A program made the translations under genes and the position numbers. A stretch of DNA of 64,000 bases from Streptomyces sp. NBC_00154 (GTDB lineage Bacteria > Actinomycetota > Actinomycetes > Streptomycetales > Streptomycetaceae), in assembly GCF_026342835.1 (NCBI RefSeq), contig NZ_JAPEMI010000001.1, positions 2,052,501-2,116,500 of the forward strand, read 5' to 3'. The notes beneath the pieces were generated by a model. The model ran no database searches. It saw only the letters and a program-made list of their open reading frames with translations, and was not told the origin of the DNA. This document shows, piece by piece, positions 17,472 to 25,693 of this stretch; within the stretch, counting starts at the first letter, position 1, and every line of letters begins with the position of its first letter.

Positions 17472-18356
17472 TCACGACCGTGCCTGCACGGCCGCTCCCT
17501 GGTTCAGGACACTTCCGGGGTGCATTCGGTTCTCGGGTGGAGGAAGTGGTGAGGAACAGAACCCACAACGATCTCCGATGAGTTCCATTCCGCACCAGTG
17601 GCAGTTCTCGCGCCTTACGGAGGCAACCAGTTGGTACAGAACGGAGATGTCCGGAAGATAGGCGGCAAATTCCACCAGTTTTCCGGTTCCCCACCAGCGG
17701 GAGGAGTCGGAAGGAAGAGTGGCCTCCTGAATGGCCTGGACCTTCCAGGCGGGAGCCAGAGTCTTGTGCACCCAATCCGACTGCGACTGGCCCTTGGCGA
17801 TCAGCAGATGCGTTCCGAACTCCGGGCCGGACGGCGGCTCCACTGCCGGGCCGACCTTGACGAGCTGCGGGTTCGGCCCCGCGACCACGGCGAACTGGGA
17901 GCCCGGCACCCATGATTTGGCATGCGTCTTGAGACTGACCGGAACCCGGTCCAGCTTGGTGACCGAGTTCAGCAGGGCGCCCGCGTAGATGTAGTGCGGC
18001 AGCAGCCGGGCGGCGGAGGCGACCACTCCGGGACTGAAGTCGCAGATCGACAACTGGCGCAGCTGTCTTACCAGTACGGCGATTCCGAGCGGCGGAAGAT
18101 CCACCTTGAGCAGGGCAATGCGATCGCTCTCCAGGACCGATCTGACGGAATGCAGTCTGCGCTCGTGGGCGACCGGAAGGCCGGCCGAGTAGACGGCGAC
18201 GACATAGCCGTGCTGCTCCAGCAGCACGTGCATGTCGCTGATCGCCAGATCCATCGTCTGGTCTTCCGGAGCCTGCAACAAGGCCGCCGTAGGTGTCTGC
18301 TGGTCGGTCGGTGGTAGTACAAGATCAGCACTGGTCACTGCTATTGCGGTCGGCAC
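17472..18356 (-). CDS. Uncharacterised protein with C-terminal zinc ribbon, upstream of the Tad genes
   Basis: About 294 residues if the GTG at 18356 is used (GGGG six bases before it). A GTG at 18431 would add 25 Arg-rich residues and a GTG at 18338 would shorten it. No membrane segment. Middle part is mixed alpha/beta (VYSAGLPVAHERRLHSVRS, LLPHYIYAGALLNSV) and the end is a zinc ribbon CHWCGMELIGDRCGFC. It has the same orientation as the pilus genes and ends 154 bases before cpaB, so it may be their first gene or a separate unit. I know no family function; an adaptor or localisation partner of CpaE would fit. Confidence 0.6.
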   Translation of the reverse strand: MPTAIAVTSADLVLPPTDQQTPTAALLQAPEDQTMDLAISDMHVLLEQHGYVVAVYSAGLPVAHERRLHSVRSVLESDRIALLKVDLPPLGIAVLVRQLRQLSICDFSPGVVASAARLLPHYIYAGALLNSVTKLDRVPVSLKTHAKSWVPGSQFAVVAGPNPQLVKVGPAVEPPSGPEFGTHLLIAKGQSQSDWVHKTLAPAWKVQAIQEATLPSDSSRWWGTGKLVEFAAYLPDISVLYQLVASVRRENCHWCGMELIGDRCGFCSSPLPPPENRMHPGSVLNQGAAVQARS

Positions 18357-19001
18357 GCTGGTCCCCGTTCGGCTCCGACCGCCGTCGCGCTGACGGCGGC
18401 CGCAATCGCTCCTGCTCCGTGCTTCTGCCACAGCACTTTATCCACGTCTTACCAGCCAGAGAACACCTTTCGTGGACCAGTACAGCTACATCCGGGCAAC
18501 ACCCTCGCGACAGGCCGGCGACAGCCGGGTACGAAATCGGGCGAAACAGAGAGTGGTTAACTCCTGTACCACTGCGGAGGGTTACCGAAACGCGTTCCGA
18601 TTTTCGTTGGCCTGAATTCATTCGCGCACGTCAGAATGGATCTCGGCTACCGACGTCTCATTCCGGCGGTGCGAAATCCGTCACCGTCCGGCCACCCAGG
18701 CCGCCCCCCGCCCGCCGTCCGCCCGACTCGCCGGTGAGGGACACCGGTTGGGTCCCGGAATGTGCGCCCGCAGCGATCCGAACCCCGGCCGGCGCACTCC
18801 TGTCGCCCCCTCACCGGAACCCGTAGTCGCCAGAGGTCTTGACAACTCGATTGGTCTGGACCAGCTTTGTCGGCCAACGGTGGCCACCGTTCTTCAACGC
18901 ACCTCCACGCCCCGCACGTTCACTCCCGTGTCGCATCCCCGGCACCCGCCTGCATCCCGATGCATCCCCGGCATCCCCAACTCCCCCACGGAGGCAAGCA
19001 A
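18357..19001. other. Divergent intergenic region between the Tad-side gene and the chitinase
   Basis: 645 bases. The right part holds the chitinase promoter and DasR-like operator (18839-18865) and ribosome site (GGAGG at 18990). The left 480 bases hold no gene I can support and no strong inverted repeat. It should include the minus-strand promoter of the zinc-ribbon gene. Confidence 0.55.
18839..18865 (+). promoter_or_regulatory. Chitinase promoter with DasR-type (dre) operator
   Basis: TTGACA at 18839-18844 matches a -35 element. It is followed at 18850-18865 by ATTGGTCTGGACCAGC, an inverted repeat very close to the dre consensus (A-C/G-TGGTCTAGACCA-C/G-T) bound by the GntR regulator DasR, which represses chitin genes until glucosamine-6-phosphate builds up. 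The operator lies where RNA polymerase would bind, so binding should block initiation. Confidence 0.8.
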
Positions 19002-20726
19002 GTGGAACGCTCACCCGGCACCCGGCACGGCAGACGCCGCATCCGCCCGGTCCTCGGCTCCGTCATGGCCGTCGTCGCCGCAGCGGCGCTGACCGTCACC
19101 GGCCTCGCCGGCACCGCCCAGGCCGCCGACGTCAACAACGCCAAGAACGCGGGCTTCGAGTCCGGCCTCGCCAACTGGACCTGTTCCAACGGCAGCGGCA
19201 CCACCGTCTCCTCCCCCGTGCACGGGGGAGCCGCGGCCCTGAAGGCGACCCCGGCCGGCCAGGACAACGCCCAGTGCACACAGACCGTGGCCGTGAAGCC
19301 CAGCTCCACGTACGCGCTCAGCGGCTGGGTGCAGGGCGGATACACGTACATCGGCGCGACCGGCACCGGTACGACCGACGTGTCGACCTGGACCCCCGAC
19401 TCCAGCAGCTGGACCAAGCTCTCCACAAGCTTCACGACCGGCCCGAACACCACCTCGGTGACCGTGTATCTCCACGGCTGGTACGGGCAGGCCCCCTACC
19501 TCGCCGACGACATCTCCGTCACCGGCCCGGACGGGGGCGGCGGCGGTGACCCGGCGCCGACCGTGCCCGCCACCCCGGCCGGTCTCGCGGTGGGCTCCGT
19601 GACCGCGTCCTCCGTGGCCCTGTCCTGGAACGCGGTGTCCGGCGCGACGGGCTACAACGTCTACCAGAACGGCACCAAGGTGCAGTCGGTGAGCCGAGCC
19701 TCGGCCACCGCGACGGGACTGACCGCCTCGACCTCGTACTCCTTCCAGGTGTCCGCGACCAACGCGGCCGGTGAGTCCGCCAAGTCCGCGGCGGTGACCG
19801 GCACCACCTCGGCCACGGGTGGCGGCGGGGGCGGCGGGACCGTGCCCAAGCACGCGGTGACCGGCTACTGGCAGAACTTCAACAACGGCGCCACCGTCCA
19901 GAAGATCAGCGATGTGCCGGCCAACTACGACATCATCGCGGTCTCCTTCGCCGATGCGACCGGTACGCCGGGCGGTGTCACCTTCAACCTCGACTCGGCC
20001 GGGCTCGGCGGCTACACCGTCGACCAGTTCAAGGCCGACATCAAGGCCAAGCAGGCAGCCGGGAAGTCCGTGATCATCTCGATCGGCGGTCAGAACGGCA
20101 CCGTCTCGATCAACGACGCCACCTCCGCGACGAACTTCGCGAACTCCGTCTACTCGATGATGCAGACGTACGGCTTCGACGGCGTCGACATCGACCTGGA
20201 GAACGGCCTCAACTCCACGTACATGACGCAGGCGCTCAGGTCCCTCTCGTCGAAGGCGGGCTCCAAGCTCGTCATCACGATGGCGCCGCAGACCATCGAC
20301 ATGCAGTCGACGTCGAACGAGTACTTCAAGACGGCGCTCAACATCAAGGACATCCTGACCGTCGTCAATATGCAGTACTACAACAGCGGTTCGATGCTCG
20401 GCTGCGACGGCAAGGTCTACTCGCAGGGCTCGGTGGACTTCCTCACCGCGCTCGCCTGCATCCAGCTGGAGGGCGGCCTCGCGCCGGCCCAGGTCGGGCT
20501 CGGACTGCCGGCCTCGACCAGTGGTGCGGGCAGCGGCTACGTCTCCCCCACGATCGTGAACAACGCCCTGGACTGCCTGGCCCGCGGCACGAACTGCGGT
20601 TCGTTCAAGCCGTCCAGCACGTACCCGGGTCTGCGCGGCGCGATGACCTGGTCGACCAACTGGGACGCCAAGTCGGGCAACGCCTGGTCGAACGCGGTGG
20701 GCCCGCACGTGCACGCCCTGCCGTAA
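19002..20726 (+). CDS. Secreted modular GH18 chitinase
   Basis: 574 residues from the GTG at 19002, set by GGAGG seven bases upstream. Signal peptide to about residue 42 (VMAVVAAAALTVTGLAGTAQAA). Residues 43-175 are a carbohydrate-binding beta-sandwich (NAGFESGLANWTCSNGSGT). After a Gly/Pro linker, about 190-275 is a fibronectin type III domain. A second Gly linker leads to the GH18 barrel (285-574) with the catalytic motif DGVDIDLE: Asp393, Asp396, Asp398 and the acid Glu400. The barrel cleaves chitin by substrate-assisted catalysis. The domain order matches exochitinases of Streptomyces. Stand-alone gene with own dre-controlled promoter and terminator. Confidence 0.93.
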   Translation: MERSPGTRHGRRRIRPVLGSVMAVVAAAALTVTGLAGTAQAADVNNAKNAGFESGLANWTCSNGSGTTVSSPVHGGAAALKATPAGQDNAQCTQTVAVKPSSTYALSGWVQGGYTYIGATGTGTTDVSTWTPDSSSWTKLSTSFTTGPNTTSVTVYLHGWYGQAPYLADDISVTGPDGGGGGDPAPTVPATPAGLAVGSVTASSVALSWNAVSGATGYNVYQNGTKVQSVSRASATATGLTASTSYSFQVSATNAAGESAKSAAVTGTTSATGGGGGGGTVPKHAVTGYWQNFNNGATVQKISDVPANYDIIAVSFADATGTPGGVTFNLDSAGLGGYTVDQFKADIKAKQAAGKSVIISIGGQNGTVSINDATSATNFANSVYSMMQTYGFDGVDIDLENGLNSTYMTQALRSLSSKAGSKLVITMAPQTIDMQSTSNEYFKTALNIKDILTVVNMQYYNSGSMLGCDGKVYSQGSVDFLTALACIQLEGGLAPAQVGLGLPASTSGAGSGYVSPTIVNNALDCLARGTNCGSFKPSSTYPGLRGAMTWSTNWDAKSGNAWSNAVGPHVHALP

Positions 20727-20747
20727 CCACCGTCCGGTACCAGTGAC

Positions 20748-20781
20748 CAGCAGCGCCGCCGCTCCCCCGGTGGCGCTGCTG
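20748..20781 (+). terminator. Hairpin after the chitinase gene
   Basis: Perfect 10-bp arms (CAGCAGCGCC and complement) around a 14-base loop, 22 bases after the stop. Confidence 0.7.
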
Positions 20782-20937
20782 CATGTCCGCCTCCGGGCGT
20801 CGCCCCGTGGCCTCCTCATCACCCGTGATTCCCTGCCGGAAAGGGAAGTTGCGGACCTGGTACAGAGGGAGTCGTGGCACCTGCCGACCCCTCGTGGGAC
20901 CCTGTTCACCGCGCGATGAAGTGACGGGGGGAGCGAC

Positions 20938-22887
20938 ATGGCGGGGGCACGGCTGGAAGGGCTGAGCGAGAGCGATCCAGCAGCACTCGGGGCAAACCGG
21001 CTGCTCGGCCGGCTGGCGTCCGGTGGCATGGGGCGGATCTACCTCGCGCTGGCCGCGGACGGGCAGCTCGTGGCGGTCAAGACGCTACTGGCCGAGGGAG
21101 AGGTCAGCGACATCGACCGGCGCCGGTTCGCCCGCGAGGTGACGCTGGCGCAACGGATCGACAGCGCGTTCACGGCACGGGTGAGGGAAGCGGACCCGGA
21201 AGCCGAGCAGCCCTGGATGGCCATCGACTACATCGCCGCGCCCGCCCTCTCCGAACTGGTCCGCGCAGCAGGGGTGTTACCCGCATCGGCCGTACGGTGG
21301 CTGGCCGCCGGAACGGCCGAGGCACTCGTCACGCTGCACCGCGAGGGCATCATCCACCGGGATGTGAAGCCGCAGAACATCCTGCTTCCCCTGACGGGTC
21401 CCCGGTTGATCGACTTCGGCATCTCACACGCCAGCGACCTCACCCGGACCAGCCTCACCCTCGGCACCATCGCCTTCACCTCGCCCGAGCAGGCACGCGG
21501 CGAGGCATCGACGGCGGCGTCCGACGTGTACTCGCTGGGCGCGACTCTCTTCCACCTCACCACGGGGCGGCCGCCGTACCGCGCCGACGGTGACACCCTC
21601 GCCCTGCTGGCACGGGTGCAGCGCGGCGAACTGGACCTCGACGGGCTTCCCAAGGAACTCGTGCCTCTCATCCGTCCCTGTCTGGCGGTACGCCCGACGG
21701 ACCGTCCCGCGCCGGCGGACGTGCTGGACCAGTTCCGCCGGGCGATGGCCGGACTGCCGCTCTCGCAGAGCGGGAGCCGCTGGCTGCCGCCCCGCTGGAC
21801 AGCACTGATCGAGGTGTACGAACGCCAGAGTCACGCCCTGCGACGCGGCGCGGTGGCAGGCCCGGACGACCTGACCGTCGATCAGCGAACTTCGGCGGTA
21901 CCGCTTCCGGGCCGGACCCAGATGTACACCGGGGAGGCGGAGGCAGAGGCCGCCCGGGTACGGGCGCAACGCGAGCGGGACCAGGAACGCAAGAGGGAAC
22001 AGCAACGCGAACAGGCCGAGAAACAGGCCGCCCGCGAGCAGGCCGCCCGGCTCATGGCCGAACGCGCCGCAGAGCAGAAACGCGCCGAGCAGCCCCGCCA
22101 GGAGCGGGCCCGCAAGCGGGCTTCCTCGTCATCGGCCCAGCAGCCGCCCTTGTCCGTGGCATCCGTCACCGGCCCGCCGGCGAAGAAGGGTTCTTCGAAC
22201 GGCTGGTGGCTCATCCCGCTGATCTTCTTCGTGGTGGCGGTCTGGCGACCGTGGGAATCGGATGCCGGAAGCAGCAGCGGGGGCAGCAGCACCTCCAGCA
22301 GCAGTGGCTACACATCGTCGTCCGGCAGCAGCGGCTCGTCCTCCTCCGGCACCGTCGCGGACCCCGCCCCGACGCCCGATGCCACCGATGCCGCTTTCCG
22401 TGCCGTATCGACCGGGGACTGCCTCACGGCGTACGACGACGGCTACGACGACTGGTCGACGGCCGTGCCGCACACGGTGTCGTGCGGCGTCGCCGACGCC
22501 TACACCCGAGTGACGTCCGCGCGAAAAGGGATCAGCTTCGCGGACTGCCCGACCGGTAACGGCCGCTCGTACTGGTACCACGCGGGCTCGGTGTCGGACT
22601 TTACCGTGTCGCTCTGCGTGGAGCGCCAGTTCCGCACGGGCCAGTGCTTCGTGGCCAAGGTCAGCAACACCTCCGTCACCAAGTCGCTCCTCATGAACGT
22701 CTGGAGCTGCGACGCGGCCAAGGTCCCCTCCGGCTACAACGCGACCTTGCAGATCACTGGGTACCACCGGGCGCAGAAGAGCTATCCGCGGGGCTACTGC
22801 GCCCGGAGCCAGGGGGACCGGAACAGCTACTGGATCTACGACGTGGACGGCGGGAAGAACGTCCTGTGCACGACACAGACCGACTGA
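20938..22887 (+). CDS. Membrane Ser/Thr protein kinase with Cys-rich extracellular domain
   Basis: 649 residues. Kinase domain about 20-270: Gly loop LASGGMGRIYLA, ATP Lys48 (VAVK), catalytic HRDVKPQN with Asp142, DFG (LIDFGISHA), activation segment GTIAFTSPEQARG; all needed residues are present. A highly charged Glu/Arg/Gln segment (about 325-400) should form a coiled coil. One membrane helix (422-437, WWLIPLIFFVVAVW), a Ser/Gly linker, then an extracellular domain of about 170 residues with eight Cys. Unlike PknB it has no PASTA repeats. The outside domain is probably a ligand or wall sensor held by disulfides. Confidence 0.9.
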   Translation: MAGARLEGLSESDPAALGANRLLGRLASGGMGRIYLALAADGQLVAVKTLLAEGEVSDIDRRRFAREVTLAQRIDSAFTARVREADPEAEQPWMAIDYIAAPALSELVRAAGVLPASAVRWLAAGTAEALVTLHREGIIHRDVKPQNILLPLTGPRLIDFGISHASDLTRTSLTLGTIAFTSPEQARGEASTAASDVYSLGATLFHLTTGRPPYRADGDTLALLARVQRGELDLDGLPKELVPLIRPCLAVRPTDRPAPADVLDQFRRAMAGLPLSQSGSRWLPPRWTALIEVYERQSHALRRGAVAGPDDLTVDQRTSAVPLPGRTQMYTGEAEAEAARVRAQRERDQERKREQQREQAEKQAAREQAARLMAERAAEQKRAEQPRQERARKRASSSSAQQPPLSVASVTGPPAKKGSSNGWWLIPLIFFVVAVWRPWESDAGSSSGGSSTSSSSGYTSSSGSSGSSSSGTVADPAPTPDATDAAFRAVSTGDCLTAYDDGYDDWSTAVPHTVSCGVADAYTRVTSARKGISFADCPTGNGRSYWYHAGSVSDFTVSLCVERQFRTGQCFVAKVSNTSVTKSLLMNVWSCDAAKVPSGYNATLQITGYHRAQKSYPRGYCARSQGDRNSYWIYDVDGGKNVLCTTQTD

Positions 22888-22900
22888 GCCCGCCGCCGCC

Positions 22901-24376
22901 CTAGATCACCAGGCTCAGCAGCGCCGCCACCGCGAAGCCCGCCACCGACAGGACCGTTTCCAGGACCGTCCAGGACTTCAGGGTGTCGCGTTCGGTGATG
23001 CCGAAGTACTTCGACACCATCCAGAAGCCGCCGTCGTTGACGTGCGAGGCGAAGATCGAACCCGCCGAGATGGCCATGATGATCAGCGCCAGATGCGCCT
23101 GCGACATGTCCTGGCCCTCGACCAGCGGCACGACGATGCCCGCCGTGGTGACGATCGCGACCGTCGCCGAACCCTGGGCGACGCGCAGGGCGACGGAGAT
23201 CAGCCAGGCCAGCAGGATGACCGGCAGGCCGACGTCGTTGAACGTGTCGGCGAGCGCGGCCGCGATGCCGCTGCCCTTCAGGACGGCACCGAAGATGCCG
23301 CCCGCGCCGACGACCAGCAGGATGTTGCCGACCGGCTTCAGCGACGAAGTGGACACCGACTCCAGGGACTTGCGGGACCAGCCGCGCCGGATGCCGAGCA
23401 GGTAGTACGCGAGGAGCAGCGCGATCGAAAGAGCGACGAACGGGTTGCCGAAGAACTCGATGACCGAGCGGACGGTGGAGGGGTCCAGGGCGATGGAGGA
23501 GAACGTCGCGGCGAGGATCAGCACCAGCGGGGTGCCGATGATCGTCAGTACGGTGGCGAGCCCGACCGGCTCCTCGCGCGGGGAGACACCGGCGGCCCGC
23601 TGCTCGGCGACGACCGCGGCCTTCGACTCCTCGGCGGCCTCGACCATGTCCTGCGGGACCTCGACGAAGATCCGCTTTCCGATCCAGGCGGCGTAGACCC
23701 AGGCGGCGAGGACGGACGGGATGCCGACGACGGCGCCCATGAGGATGACCCAGCCGAGGGAGACGTGGAAGAGACCTGCGGCGGCGACTGGTCCCGGGTG
23801 CGGCGGCAGGAACGCGTGGGTCATCGAGAGACCGGCGAGCAGCGGCATCGCGTACAGCAGGATCGACTTGCCGGACCGCTTCGCGGCGGCGTACACGATC
23901 GGCGCGAGGACGAAGATGCCTACGTCGAAGAAGACCGGGATACCGAAGATGAGGCCGGTCAGGCCCATGGCGAGCGGGGCCCGCTTCTCACCGAAGAGGT
24001 TCAGCAGGCGGGCGCTCAACACCTCTGCTCCGCCGGAGACTTCGAGGATCGCGCCGAGCATCGTACCGAGGCCGATGATGATCGCGACGTGGCCGAGGAT
24101 GCCGCCCATGCCGGACTCGATGACGGAGACGGCGGCGGATTTCTGCACCGTGCCGAACAGCTCGGTGACCGAGAGACCGGCGCCCAGGCCGACGGCTATG
24201 GAGACGACGAGCAGGGCGACGAACGGCTGCAGCCTGACCTTGATGATCAGGAAGAGGAGGAGCGCGATTCCGAGGGCGGCGACGGTCATCAGACCGGCGG
24301 TGCCGTCGATCAGGAGGAGGAGTCCACCGGTGTGGGGTGGTGTCTCGACCGGAGGTGGTGTGGCGGCGAGCAGCAT
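22901..24376 (-). CDS. GntP-family gluconate-type H+ symporter
   Basis: 491 residues with about 12-14 membrane helices. Typical GntP patterns are visible: GLGAGLSVTELFGTVQ near the start, LGTMLGAILEVSGGAEVLS, PVFFDVGIFVLAPIVYA, and a C-terminal HVNDGGFWMVSKYFG, the most conserved part of the family. GntP proteins take up gluconate and related sugar acids with protons. Located at the end of the minus-strand arm, 135 bases after ridA. In this context the substrate may be an aminated or N-acetylated sugar acid; this is inference from the neighbours. Confidence 0.9.
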   Translation of the reverse strand: MLLAATPPPVETPPHTGGLLLLIDGTAGLMTVAALGIALLLFLIIKVRLQPFVALLVVSIAVGLGAGLSVTELFGTVQKSAAVSVIESGMGGILGHVAIIIGLGTMLGAILEVSGGAEVLSARLLNLFGEKRAPLAMGLTGLIFGIPVFFDVGIFVLAPIVYAAAKRSGKSILLYAMPLLAGLSMTHAFLPPHPGPVAAAGLFHVSLGWVILMGAVVGIPSVLAAWVYAAWIGKRIFVEVPQDMVEAAEESKAAVVAEQRAAGVSPREEPVGLATVLTIIGTPLVLILAATFSSIALDPSTVRSVIEFFGNPFVALSIALLLAYYLLGIRRGWSRKSLESVSTSSLKPVGNILLVVGAGGIFGAVLKGSGIAAALADTFNDVGLPVILLAWLISVALRVAQGSATVAIVTTAGIVVPLVEGQDMSQAHLALIIMAISAGSIFASHVNDGGFWMVSKYFGITERDTLKSWTVLETVLSVAGFAVAALLSLVI

Positions 24377-24511
24377 GGGACGACTCCGTGGTGTGGGGGT
24401 CCTTCGGGCAGGGTGGAGCGCGGCACGGCGTCCCGGTAGTGCGGGGCGCCGTGCCGTGTGGCGTGGTGATGCGGTGCGGCAAGCGGATCAGCCGGGGATC
24501 GGTCGGCTCGT

Positions 24512-24922
24512 TCAGCTCAGGACGGCGAGCGCGTCGATCTCGATCAGCAGGCCCTTGGGAAGGCCGACGTAGACCGTCGTGCGGGCGGCGGGGGCCTCCT
24601 TGAGGTTCTGCTCGCCGAAGTACGCGTTGTAGATCTCGTTCATCTCCGCGAAGTGGTCCACGTCCGTGAGGTAGACGCGCATCATCATCACGTCGTCCCA
24701 GCTCGCGCCGCCCTCCTCCAGGATCGCCTTGACGTTGGCGAACGTCTGGAGGGTCTGCTCACGCAGCGTCGGGCCGGCCGGGGTGGGCGCCTGGCCCTCG
24801 ACGGCGGGCAGGAAGCCGACCTGGCCGGCGACCTGGAGGATGTTCCCCTTCTTCACACCGTGCGAGAACTTGGCGGGCGGGGCGGTGTGGGTGCTGGGGG
24901 TGAGGGCGGTCTTCTCGGTCAT
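24512..24922 (-). CDS. RidA-family enamine/imine deaminase
   Basis: 136 residues, the usual size for the trimeric RidA/YjgF family. Hallmarks: GNILQVAGQVGF, QTLQTFANVKAILEEGGASWDDVMMMRVYLTD, and the catalytic Arg in APAARTTVYVGLP with the following Glu/Asp-rich end IEIDALAVL. RidA proteins hydrolyse the reactive enamine or imine released by PLP-dependent dehydratases. A fold-III PLP dehydratase is encoded just across the divergent promoter, so the two probably act in the same step. Six bases after the iclR stop. Confidence 0.9.
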   Translation of the reverse strand: MTEKTALTPSTHTAPPAKFSHGVKKGNILQVAGQVGFLPAVEGQAPTPAGPTLREQTLQTFANVKAILEEGGASWDDVMMMRVYLTDVDHFAEMNEIYNAYFGEQNLKEAPAARTTVYVGLPKGLLIEIDALAVLS

Positions 24923-24928
24923 GACGGT

Positions 24929-25693
24929 TCAGGCCTTCTTGGGTTGGGGGGTGGGCGTGCCGGAGTACTCCCGGGTGATGGCGTCGGCGGTGCGGCGCAC
25001 CAGCGGGAGCAGGGTGAGGAGTTCCTCGGCCGTAACGACGACGTTCGGTGCGGAGACCGACATGGCGGCGACGACCCGGCCGTCCGCGCCGCGGATGGGG
25101 GCGCCGACGCAGTTGATGGACTCCTCGTGGCCGCCGAGATCGGTGGCCCAGCCCTGTTCGCGGACGGCGGCGAGCTCCTTGAGGAAGGCGCCGGCGTTCG
25201 GGATCGAACGGGACGTGTACATGGGGTAGTCGAGCTTCTCGGCGATCGCACGCCGTTCCGGCTCGGTCAGATCGGCGAGCAGCAGCTTGGCGACGGCGGC
25301 GACGGTGATCGCGACGGGCTTGCCGATCCGGGAGTACATCCTGACCGGGTAGCGGCTCTCGACCTTGTCGATGTAGAGGACCTCGTGCTCCTCGTACACC
25401 GCGAGATGGACGGTGTGCCCGCACTGTTCGTTGAGCTCGACGAGGTGGGGGTGAGCGATCTCGCGTACGTCGAGGTTCTCGACGGCCTCCTGCGCCAGGG
25501 CGAACAGGCGGGCTCCGAGGCGGTAGCGCTGGTCCTGCTGGCGGTAGACGAGCCCGTGCTCGTGGAGCGTACGGAGCAGGCGCAGCGCGGTGGACTTGTG
25601 GACGCCGAGACGGTCGGCGACCTGGCCGAGATCGGCGGGGCCCTGGGCGAGGAGCGGAAGAATGCTCAGCGCGCGGTCGACGGTCTGACTCAT
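24929..25693 (-). CDS. IclR-family transcriptional regulator
   Basis: 254 residues. N-terminal winged helix (about 1-65: DRALSILPLLAQGPADLGQVADRLGVHKSTALRLLRTL), then the IclR effector domain (about 75-245) with the conserved stretch NCVGAPIRGADGRVVAAMSVS. Its ATG overlaps the stop of the PfkB kinase gene (ATGA). IclR regulators commonly control catabolism of sugar acids such as 2-keto-3-deoxygluconate. The perfect repeat GTTGCA-N5-TGCAAC in the divergent promoter region (26877-26893) is the best operator candidate. Confidence 0.9.
   Translation of the reverse strand: MSQTVDRALSILPLLAQGPADLGQVADRLGVHKSTALRLLRTLHEHGLVYRQQDQRYRLGARLFALAQEAVENLDVREIAHPHLVELNEQCGHTVHLAVYEEHEVLYIDKVESRYPVRMYSRIGKPVAITVAAVAKLLLADLTEPERRAIAEKLDYPMYTSRSIPNAGAFLKELAAVREQGWATDLGGHEESINCVGAPIRGADGRVVAAMSVSAPNVVVTAEELLTLLPLVRRTADAITREYSGTPTPQPKKA

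Noticed and set aside
19011..21029. 672-codon minus-strand open frame opposite the chitinase
   Set aside because: Shadow frame; the plus strand encodes a complete GH18 enzyme.
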